DNA from: Strigamia acuminata
Taxonomy: Eukaryota; Arthropoda; Chilopoda; Geophilomorpha; Linotaeniidae
DNA: 64,000 bases
Assembly (NCBI GenBank): GCA_949358305.1
Contig: OX442323.1
Coordinates: 496,001-560,000 of the forward strand
Reading direction: 5' to 3'
The first letter of the stretch is position 1. Each line of letters starts with the position of its first letter. Made by a program: the position numbers and the translations under genes. Positions 1 through 9,728 of the stretch are shown here, one piece after another. The notes below the pieces were generated by a model. It was given only the letters and a program-made list of their open reading frames with translations. It did no database searches and had not been told where the DNA came from.

Positions 1-352
1 GTGGTCAAACCAGCCGCAGTTGCCATTTATTCTCGAGAAAGAGAGAATGAGAATAAAAATTCTATTCAACAACTCAATAACTGCGAATTAAATTCCCACG
101 AATATTCTCCGAACTTCACAGACTCTTACTTATACTTGCTTAACGTTAATTCAAATGCGGTGTGCAAATGAAAAACGACCTCGAAATAAAATGCTAAACT
201 CAACTCCGGAATACTACAGACAAATTGACTTAACACACTATACGTAATACACTGGGACGGAATTATTGACCGCACAAATGAACTTATCCGCATAAATATC
301 TAGATAATTCCCCCAAAATGCACTTAATTCGAAATTAATATTCAATATCTAA

Positions 353-580
353 CCGCACAACCGAGATAAATAGTTATCTTTTACAATAACACTGCACAAA
401 AGAGATAAATAGTTATATTTTACAATAACCCCGCACAAAGAGATAATAGCTATATTTAATAATAGCGCCGCACAAAAGAGATAATAGCTATCATATACAA
501 TAGCGCCGCACAAAAGAGATAATAGCTATATTTAATAATAGCCCCGCACAAAAGAGATAATAACTTGATATTCAAACTTA
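353..580. repeat. 38-bp tandem repeat, about 6 copies, in the E0 leader
   Basis: Units start with CCGCACAA or a one-base variant at about 353, 392, 431, 468, 506 and 544, so the period is 37-39 bp. Each unit continues with GAGATAA(A)TAG, an AT-rich stretch such as CTATATTTAATAATAG, and a short C-rich end. The unit has internal dyad symmetry (ATAGCTAT). No coding capacity is seen. Confidence 0.85.
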
Positions 581-735
581 TTGACATGAAAAAAAAACCC
601 CTTTTTAAACTCCCCAAATACAGCTCGAAATTGGCAGAAACTCCCTTGGAAAATTAGACAAAGAATTAATTTCAGTAAATATAATTCTTAAATTTTAACA
701 AGAAATTGAATTAAAACTATTCTTGTTCTTTATCA

Positions 736-942
736 TCAGCAGATGAACTTGAAGATTGACATTGCGTTGTGTTTCTCAAATTGTTGACCAGGAAATTGCT
801 TGCTTGTCTCCTTATGTTGACCGCCACAGTAGAAGGACTCCGAACTCGTTACACTTGACATAAAATCCACTGACGAATCAACTCCCTGACGACTGCGAAG
901 GATGACACAGCACAAACACACTTCTGTCGCAATTGGCGACAA
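736..942 (-). other. Short open frame in the E0 leader, probably not a gene
   Basis: A 68-codon frame on the element's sense strand, lacking an ATG start at its annotated beginning and ending just before AT-rich leader. It shows no recognisable domain. It could be a leader peptide or chance. The opposite-strand frame at 902-1222 overlaps it and the primer site and is not supported either. Confidence 0.1.
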
Positions 943-975
943 TAATCCAGTGGAAATAAATCAAAAAACGTGTTG

Positions 976-1120
976 TCACACACTTCACACCACGAAAATC
1001 GGCACCACACACTGCTTACTGCGAACTAGATGCCACACATTGCCTCACTGTGAAGTCGGGAACACACACGCAAATCACCGTGAAATCGACGTCACACACC
1101 TGGCTAAAAATGCAATGACG
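976..1120. repeat. Degenerate ~28-bp direct repeat in the E0 leader
   Basis: A motif of the form (C)CACACA followed by variable bases and a GAAATCG/GAAGTCG-like core recurs at about 977, 1005, 1033, 1061 and 1092, a spacing of 28-31 bp. Units differ at many positions. It lies just downstream of the primer-binding site in the element's own orientation, the place where packaging or dimerisation signals of LTR elements often lie. No function can be read from it. Confidence 0.4.
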
Positions 1121-1180
1121 TGCACTGAAATCCACTGGAAGAACTGGACGAAAATCCTGGTTGTTAACAACAAAATCCTT

Positions 1181-1194
1181 GGGTCACGGTACCA
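1181..1194 (-). promoter_or_regulatory. Primer-binding site of E0 (tRNA-His-like)
   Basis: On the minus strand the LTR end is followed by four T residues and then TGGTACCGTGACCC. The acceptor end of animal tRNA-His, as I know it, would give TGGTGCCGTGACC, so there is one mismatch in the first 13 bases. The sites of E1 and E2 resemble the same tRNA. Confidence 0.6.
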
Positions 1195-1198
1195 AAAA

Positions 1199-2161
1199 TG
1201 TTGCAACTCGCCTCTGCCGTGATGCGACGAGTTGTAACGCGATGGGGAATTCTTGGCAAATTTCCCATAGGCCTATACTGAGAGGAGAAATGAGTTGACT
1301 TGAGTTTCTGCACTGGATCTTGAGGGGAGCTGCTCCAGGGAGTTTGGGGTTAACTCTCCCTACTCACTCATGCTTTGTGTTGAAGGAAATAAAGCTTGTT
1401 GTTGAAAATTCCACATAATGTTTTTATTCTTTTTTAAAACATTAAAATGGAGGCAAAATCCAACATAACTACATCTAATTCTTCATAACAAGAGTGTAAC
1501 AACTTCATAACAACAACAATTCTATAGCAACAACAAATTCACGAGGCACCTAGTGACTAAATTCATAAATAACATAAGTTAAAGCTTGCATTGTGCCTCA
1601 TAATAGAGATAAAATCAACTAAAATTAACAGAAATCATTGGAAAGAATTATAACAAATAGAATAGGAATAAACTTAACTAAATATGCAAATAACGCATCT
1701 AAAACAAGTCAAATACACTGTAAAAATGCATTAATTGCAATCCATTACAAAATTAACAATTCCTTCTTTTCCAATGCACTTTTAAAGCAACTCAGATGCT
1801 TCAAACCCATCATTCCGCCTTCACAACTGAACTGGGAACAGGACAAGACTTAGAAATAGGTAAACATAACATGAAAACATTGGAAAACAAGACTAAAAAT
1901 TCCTAAACCTTGACCTTGTCATTCTAAGAGATAAAATACCTAACAAACATTGTCTTTACTGAAAATTGGCACACAAAAAAAGACATGTAAAAATTCCTAT
2001 TACAACAGAAAAAGATTAGATATTTGCTAAATAAATAATACAATTATAAGACCGAAATTAGTAACTCTTCTTTACATTTTCGAACACATAAAATCAAACT
2101 ACTATCAAATTGACGAGCAGTTGTGGTCTCTCTTTCCTCCTTTCTGTTGCTCGAAACAACA
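1199..2161 (-). repeat. 5' LTR of E0 (about 960 bp)
   Basis: The internal boundary at 1199 is fixed by TG/CA and by the adjacent primer-binding site. The outer boundary falls between 2156 and 2161 because the satellite itself carries CAACA at the junction. A possible polyadenylation signal (AATAAA, minus strand) lies at about 1423-1428. The inner end has an inverted repeat (TTGCAACTCG near 1200, CGAGTTGTAA near 1229). The 71-codon frame at 1638-1853 inside the LTR is on the antisense strand and is not considered a gene. Confidence 0.6.
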
Positions 2162-5100
2162 TCCAAGCAATACATTTTGAAAAAAAAATTTTGAGCTTAT
2201 TTCACATCGCAGTTGACTTAGCACAAACACCACAAGACCAATGTCTCTGAATGTTCAGAAATAGTGTTTAAACCTTAGTAGAAAGCTCCAATGTAAGTTT
2301 TAGAAACATCTAACTAATGATTTGGGAGAATAGACTTTTGATCTCATCACAGTTGACTTAGCACAAACACCACAACACCAATGTTTCTGAATGTTCAGAA
2401 ATAGTGTTTAAACCTTAGTAGAAGGCTCCAATGTAAGTTTTAGAAACATCTAACCAATGATTTGGGAGAATAGACTTTTGATCTCATCACAGTTGACTTA
2501 GCACAAACACCACAAGACCAATATTTCTGAATGTTCAGAAATAGTGTTTAAACCTTAGTAGAAGGCTCCAATGTAAGTTTTAGAAACATCTAACCAATGA
2601 TTTGGGAGAATAGACTTTTGATCTCATCACAGTTGACTTAGCACAAACACCACAAGTCCAATGTCTCTGAATGTTCAGAAATAGTGTTTAAACCTTAGTA
2701 GAAGGCTCCAATGTAAGTTTTAGAAACATCTAACTAATGATTTGGGAGAATAGACTTTTGATCTCATCACAGTTGACTTAGCACAAACACCACAAGACCA
2801 ATGTTTCTGAATGTTCAGAAATAGTGTTTAAACCTTAGTAGAAGGCTCCAATGTAAGTTTTAGAAACATCTAACCAATGATTTGGGAGAATAGACTTTTG
2901 ATCTCATCACAGTTGACTTAGCACAAACACCACAAGTCCAATGTCTCTGAATGTTCAGAAATAGTGTTTAAACCTTAGTAGAAACCTTCAATGTAAGTTT
3001 TAGCAACATCCAAGCAATACATTTTGAAAAAAAAATTTTGAGCTTATTTCACATCGCAGTTGACTTAGCACAAACACCACAAGACCAATGTCTCTGAATG
3101 TTCAGAAATAGTGTTTAAACCTTAGTAGAAAGCTCCAATGTAAGTTTTAGAAACATCTAACTAATGATTTGGGAGAATAGACTTTTGATCTCATCACAGT
3201 TGACTTAGCACAAACACCACAAGTCCAATGTCTCTGAATGTTCAGAAATAGTGTTTAAACCCTAGTAGAAGCCTTCAATTTAAATTTTAGCAACATCCAA
3301 GCACTGATTTGGGAGAATAGACTTTTGATCTCATCACAGATGACTTAGCACAAACACCACAAGACCAATGTCTCTGAATGTTCAGAAATAGGGTTTAAAC
3401 CTTAGTAGAAGGCTCCAATGTAAGTTTTAGAAACATCTAACTAATCATTTGGGAGAATAGACTTTTGATCTCATCACAGTTGACTTAGCACAAACACCAC
3501 AAGACCAATGTCTCTGAATGTTCAGAAATAGCGTTTAAACCTTAGTAGAAGGCTCCAATGTAAGTTTTAGAAACATCTAACTAATGATTTGGGAGAATAG
3601 ACTTTTGATCTCATCACAGTTGACTTAGCACAAACACCACAAGTCCAATGTCTCTGAATGTTCAGAAATAGTGTTTAAACCTTAGTAGAAAGCTCCAATG
3701 TAAGTTTTAGAAACATCTAACTAATGATTTGGGAGAATAGACTTTTGATCTCATCACAGTTGACTTAGCACAAACACCACAAGACCAATGTCTCTGAATG
3801 TTCAGAAATAGTGTTTAAACCTTAGTAGAAGGCTCCAATGTAAGTTTTAGAAACATCTAACTAATGATTTAGGAGAATAGACTTTTGATCTCATCACAGT
3901 TGACTTAGCACAAACACCACAAGACCAATGTCTCTGAATGTTCAGAAATAGTGTTTAAACCTTAGTAGAAGGCTCCAATGTAAGTTTTAGAAACATCTAA
4001 CTAATGATTTGGGAGAATAGACTTTTGATCTCATCACAGTTGACTTAGCACAAACACCACAAGACCAATGTCTCTGAATGTTCAGAAATAGTGTTTAAAC
4101 CTTAGTTGAAGGCTCCAATGTAAGTTTTAGAAACATCTAACTAATGATTTGAGAGAATAGACTTTTGATCTCATCACAGTTGACTTAGCACAAACACCAC
4201 AAGACCAATGTCTCTGAATGTTCAGAAATAGTGTTTAAACCTTAGTAGAAGGCTCCAATGTAAGTTTTAGAAACATCTAACTAATGATTTGGGAGAATAG
4301 ACTTTTGATCTCATCACAGTTGACTTAGCACAAACACCACAAGACCAATGTCTCTGAATGTTCAGAATTAAGGTTTAAACCTTAGTAGAAGGCTCCAATG
4401 TAAGTTTTAGAAACATCTAACTAATGATTTGGGAGAATAGACTTTTGATCTCATCACAGTTGACTTAGCACAAACACCACAAGTCCAATGTCTCTGAATG
4501 TTCAGAAATAGTGTTTAAACCTTAGTAGAAGCCTTCAATGTAAGTTTTAGCAACATCCAAGCAATACATTTTGAAAAAAAAATTTTGAGCTTATTTCACA
4601 TCGCAGTTGACTTAGCACAAACACCACAAGACCAATGTCTCTGAATGTTCAGAAATAGTGTTTAAACCTTAGTAGAAGGCTCCAATGTAAGTTTTAGAAA
4701 CATCTAACTAATGATTTGGGAGAATAGACTTTTGATCTCATCACAGTTGACTTAGCACAAACACCACAAGACCAATGTTTCTGAATGTTCAGAAATAGTG
4801 TTTAAACCTTAGTAGAAGGCTCCAATGTAAGTTTTAGAAACATCTAACCAATGATTTGGGAGAATAGACTTTTGATCTCATCACAGTTGACTTAGCACAA
4901 ACACCACAAGACCAATCTCTCTGAATGTTCAGAAATAGTGTTTAAACCTTAGTAGAAGCCTTCAATGTAAGTTTTAGCAACATCCAAGCAATCCATTTTG
5001 AAAAAAAAATTTTGAGCTTATTTCACATCGCAGTTGACTTAGCACAAACACCACAAGACCAATGTCTTTGAATGTTCAGAAATAGTGTTTAAACCTTAGT

Positions 5101-8100
5101 AGAAGGCTCCAATGTAAGTTTTAGAAACATTTAACTAATGATTTGGGAGAATAGACTTTTGATCTCATCACAGTTGACTTAGCACAAACACCACAAGTCC
5201 AATGTCTCTGAATGTTCAGAAATAGTGTTTAAACCTTAGTAGAAGCCTTCAATTTAAATTTTAGCAACATCCAAGCACTGATTTGGGAGAATAGACTTTT
5301 GATCTCATCACAGTTGACTTAGCACAAACACCACAAGACCAATGTCTCTGAATGTTCAGAAATAGTGTTTAAACCTTAGTAGAAGGCTCCAATGTAAGTT
5401 TTAGAAACATCTAACTAATGATTTGGGAGAATAGACTTTTGATCTCATCACAGTTGACTTAGCACAAACACCACAAGTCCAATGTCTCTGAACGTTCAGA
5501 AATAGTAGAAGCCTTCAATTTAAATTTTAGCAACATCCAAGCACTGATTTGGGAGAATAGACTTTTGATCTCATCACAGATGACTTAGCACAAACACCAC
5601 AAGACCAATGTCTCTGAATGTTCAGAAATAGGGTTTAAACCTTAGTAGAAGCCTTCAATTTAAATTTTAGCAACATCCAAGCAGTGATTTGGGAGAATAG
5701 ACTTTTGATCTCATCACAGTTGACTTAGCACAAACACCACAAGACCAATCTCTCTGAATGTTCAGAAATAGTGTTTAAACCTTAGTAGAAGCCTTCAATG
5801 TAAGTTTTAGCAACATCCAAGCAATCCATTTTGAAAAAAAAATTTTGAGCTTATTTCACATCGCAGTTGACTTAGCACAAACACCACAAGACCAATGTCT
5901 TTGAATGTTCAGAAATAGTGTTTAAACCTTAGTAGAAGGCTCCAATGTAAGTTTTAGAAACATTTAACTAATGATTTGGGAGAATAGACTTTTGATCTCA
6001 TCACAGTTGACTTAGCACAAACACCACAAGTCCAATGTCTCTGAATGTTCAGAAATAGTGTTTAAACCTTAGTAGAAGCCTTCAATTTAAATTTTAGCAA
6101 CATCCAAGCACTGATTTGGGAGAATAGACTTTTGATCTCATCACAGTTGACTTAGCACAAACACCACAAGACCAATGTCTCTGAATGTTCAGAAATAGTG
6201 TTTAAACCTTAGTAGAAGGCTCCAATGTAAGTTTTAGAAACATCTAACTAATGATTTGGGAGAATAGACTTTTGATCTCATCACAGTTGACTTAGCACAA
6301 ACACCACAAGTCCAATGTCTCTGAACGTTCAGAAATAGTAGAAGCCTTCAATTTAAATTTTAGCAACATCCAAGCACTGATTTGGGAGAATAGACTTTTG
6401 ATCTCATCACAGATGACTTAGCACAAACACCACAAGACCAATGTCTCTGAATGTTCAGAAATAGGGTTTAAACCTTAGTAGAAGCCTTCAATTTAAATTT
6501 TAGCAACATCCAAGCAGTGATTTGGGAGAATAGACTTTTGATCTCATCACAGTTGACTTAGCACAAACACCACAAGACCAATCTCTCTGAATGTTCAGAA
6601 ATAGTGTTTAAACCTTAGTAGAAGCCTTCAATGTAAGTTTTAGCAACATCCAAGCAATCCATTTTGAAAAAAAAATTTTGAGCTTATTTCACATCGCAGT
6701 TGACTTAGCACAAACACCACAAGACCAATGTCTTTGAATGTTCAGAAATAGTGTTTAAACCTTAGTAGAAGGCTCCAATGTAAGTTTTAGAAACATTTAA
6801 CTAATGATTTGGGAGAATAGACTTTTGATCTCATCACAGTTGACTTAGCACAAACACCACAAGTCCAATGTCTCTGAATGTTCAGAAATAGTGTTTAAAC
6901 CTTAGTAGAAGCCTTCAATTTAAATTTTAGCAACATCCAAGCACTGATTTGGGAGAATAGACTTTTGATCTCATCACAGTTGACTTAGCACAAACACCAC
7001 AAGACCAATGTCTCTGAATGTTCAGAAATAGTGTTTAAACCTTAGTAGAAGGCTCCAATGTAAGTTTTAGAAACATCTAACTAATGATTTGGGAGAATAA
7101 ACTTTTGATCTCATCACAGTTGACTTAGCACAAACACCACAAATCCAATGTCTCTGAACGTTCAGAAATAGTAGAAGCCTTCAATTTAAATTTTAGCAAC
7201 ATCCAAGCACTGATTTGGGAGAATAGACTTTTGATCTCATCACAGATGACTTAGCACAAACACCACAAGACCAATGTCTCTGAATGTTCAGAAATAGGGT
7301 TTAAACCTTAGTAGAAGCCTTCAATTTAAATTTTAGCAACATCCAAGCAGTGATTTGGGAGAATAGACTTTTGATCTCATCACAGTTGACTTAGCACAAA
7401 CACCACAAGACCAATCTCTCTGAATGTTCAGAAATAGGGTTTAAACCTTAGTAGAAGGCTCCAATGTAAGTTTTAGAAACATCTAACCAATGATTTGGGA
7501 GAATAGACTTTTGATCTCATCACAGTTGACTTAGCACAAACACCACAAGACCAATGTCTCTGAATGTTCAGAAATAGTGTTTAAACCTTAGTAGAAGGCT
7601 CCAATGTAAGTTTTAGAAACATCTAACTAATGATTTGGGAGAATAGACTTTTGATCTCATCACAGTTGACTTAGCACAAACACCACAAGTCCAATGTCTC
7701 TGAATGTTCAGAAATGGTGTTTAAACCTTAGTAGAAGGCTCCAATGTAAGTTTTAGAAACATTTAACTAATGATTTGGGAGAATAGACTTTTGATCTCAT
7801 CACAGTTGACTTAGCACAAACACCACAAGTCCAATGTCTCTGAATGTTCAGAAATAGTGTTTAAACCTTAGTAGAAGCCTTCAATTTAAATTTTAGCAAC
7901 ATCCAAGCACTGATTTGGGAGAATAGACTTTTGATCTCATCACAGTTGACTTAGCACAAACACCACAAGACCAATGTCTCTGAATGTTCAGAAATAGTGT
8001 TTAAACCTTAGTAGAAGGCTCCAATGTAAGTTTTAGAAACATCTAACTTAATGATTTGGGAGAATAGACTTTTGATCTCATCACAGTTGACTTAGCACAA

Positions 8101-8217
8101 ACACCACAAGTCCAATGTCTCTGAACGTTCAGAAATAGTAGAAGCCTTCAATTTAAATTTTAGCAACATCCAAGCACTGATTTGGGAGAATAGACTTTTG
8201 ATCTCATCACAGATGAC
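2157..8217 (+). repeat. Satellite array 1 (140-bp monomer, ~43 copies)
   Basis: Head-to-tail copies of a 140-bp monomer; for example ATCTCATCAC recurs at 2341, 2481, 2621, 2761 and 2901. Each monomer carries the dyad TCTGAATGTTCAGA and the palindrome GTTTAAAC. Four classes occur: the standard form (GGCTCC, then GAAACATCTAAC), a GCAACATCCAAGCACTG form, a 147-bp form with a run of nine A and the tail CACATCGCAG, and a 126-bp form lacking 14 bp. The part to about 4.6 kb shares marker variants with the 1834-bp unit of array 2; the rest is the 833-bp unit. Non-coding: no frame of note crosses it. Confidence 0.97.
4914..7412 (+). repeat. Higher-order repeat HOR1: 833 bp (6 monomers) x 3
   Basis: The marker AATCTCTCTG recurs at 4914, 5747, 6580 and 7413, always 833 bp apart. 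The 147-bp variant tail (CACATCGCAG at 5024, 5857, 6690) and the 126-bp deletion monomer (GAACGTTCAG near 5489, 6322, 7155) keep the same spacing. 833 equals 147 + 126 + 4 x 140. The three copies are almost identical by eye. Confidence 0.92.
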
Positions 8218-9728
8218 TGTTGCAAACAACGTGGAAATATTTTAGAAATTGCATTTATTACTGTGTTTTATGTCATAATAAATATTCATAGTGTAATTGA
8301 GTTTTTGCCTAATATTTTCATCTATTGCTTTTCAGGTTTTATCTTATTAAAACATTTTCTAGTGTTTTCAGTATTTTTAGTGTCTTTTGTGTTGATATTA
8401 CATTTTAATTTACTGTTATTTCAAGTGTTTTTGAAGCTTTGTGTCATTTCTCATTGTTTTCTTATGCATTTTCATGATTTTCGGCAATTTTTGGTACATT
8501 CGTCGAAGTGCAGTTCAGTTACGCTACACGCGTGACGTCATTTTTCCATTACTAGTCTCGTTTCGTTAGAACTTCTAACGTTTCGTTCTATACTTTCCGA
8601 GTTGTTAAGAATTCTATTCACAATTGCTTTCTACTAATTATTGTCTGCTCTTTCGACTGGTGTGCTTTATTATTGCCCAAGTGTTTTCGTTTCGTCAGTG
8701 CGAACGTTCGTTGTCGGCCACCGCATGGGCGCGGCCGATAATGTTCGGTTCGTGCGGCTTACGATCTATTTCAAAGTGTTGTGTTGAATAAATAGTGTGA
8801 TTTTGTGCAGGAAATAACATTTCCTAATTTTATTTAACATTCCTATGTGGTTTTTATAAACATTCTGTGTATCTAATTTCAAATGTACTGGTTTTACCGC
8901 CAATATGACGTTCGAGGCCGCCATGTTGGAATTTATCGGTAATTCGTTTTTATTTCAATTTGTTTACGATGTATATTGATTGAATTGATTTTACTATTCC
9001 ATTACGATGTTTTTTAACCTGAATTCTTATGTTATTTTGTGTTTTAAAGCCATTTTAAATTCAAATCTTACGGTTACGTCATCATACTTGCCTGTGATTG
9101 GCTATTGCGATCGTCTGCTACACGATCATTGTTTTGTGCTTCGTTTTCATTGTTTTACTTATTGAATCGAATTGTTATGATTAGCTTTTTTATTCACTGC
9201 ATTCTTGCGGTCATTTTGATATATTACAAACTGTATTCCGTGCTAATTTCACAATTTGTCAACTTTGCCTGTATTTCGTTTTCCTCCGTTGCCATGACAA
9301 CGGAGAATTTTGTGTCTGTATTTCGCCGCTAATCGGCTTGGCGCGTGCCATTTTCGGTATTGCGCATGTGCGGCTCCCTTGAGGGCCAATTACATTCGTG
9401 TATTTTATTCAGTTTTCATCTAACCGTTCATTAAAGAAGTTGTTGAATTTTAGCTCGTGTTTAACTTTATTTCCGCCATCTTTTCCAATGTGTCGGGAGT
9501 AGTTAATCTCTTTTCCCCGCTGGCTTATGGATAAACAAGCACTCGGATACCTTTCAACAGTGCTCTCGTTTGCTTTCTCCTCATGCAACAATGGATTCGG
9601 GAGTGATTATTGTGGTTTCCAGCACGGTTTATGTACGTACTTTGCTATACGATCATCAAATCTTAGTGGCGGGAATTTCAAACCGCAAATGCCCATTTCT
9701 TCTATATTCGTGTTGACCGACCGCAACA
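8218..9728 (+). repeat. 5' LTR of E1 (1511 bp)
   Basis: It starts TGTTGCAAACAACG and ends CCGCAACA. It holds AATAAA sites near 8276 and 8786, a TATAAA near 8856 and a CRE-like TGACGTCA at 8533. The exact R borders cannot be set from sequence alone. Open frames at 8263-8535 and 9105-9332 recur in the 3' LTR and show no domain; only the frame starting at 9527 is treated as a possible gene. Confidence 0.95.
8533..8540. promoter_or_regulatory. CRE/ATF-like palindrome in the E1 LTR
   Basis: TGACGTCA, a perfect match to the cAMP-response-element core, sits in the conserved context GTGACGTCAT shared with the E2 LTR (29304) although flanking bases differ. The 3' LTR copy is at 15558. A role as an enhancer or promoter element is inferred. 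Confidence 0.4.

Larger units (their letters stand above)
1..2161 (-). mobile_element. E0: 5' end of an LTR retrotransposon, truncated by the window edge
   Basis: Read on the minus strand, this stretch has the order 5' LTR (2161 to 1199), a 4-nt spacer, a primer-binding site and then a leader running to the window edge. The right side of the LTR joins satellite in mid-monomer, so the element sits inside the satellite. No gag or pol protein is recognisable: the visible 1.2-kb internal part is leader with two sets of short tandem repeats. The LTR termini (TGTTG...CAACA) and the primer site resemble those of E1 and E2, so a BEL/Pao relative is likely, but without pol this is an inference. The second LTR and target duplication lie outside the window. 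Confidence 0.65.

Noticed and set aside
902-1222. Plus-strand open frame of 106 codons at the left end
   Set aside because: It is antisense to E0, crosses its primer-binding site and LTR edge, and reflects the CACACA-type leader repeat.
2157-8217. Regular repeats that could be taken for a CRISPR array
   Set aside because: The whole 140-bp unit repeats with no unique spacers, and the setting is eukaryotic.
8263-8535. Open frame of 90 codons in the E1 LTR (and its copy at 15204-15560)
   Set aside because: It is T-rich low-complexity LTR sequence with no domain, and E2 has no counterpart frame.
9105-9332. Open frame of 75 codons in the E1 LTR (and its copy at 16130-16357)
   Set aside because: No domain and no matching frame in E2; the copy exists only because the LTR is duplicated.
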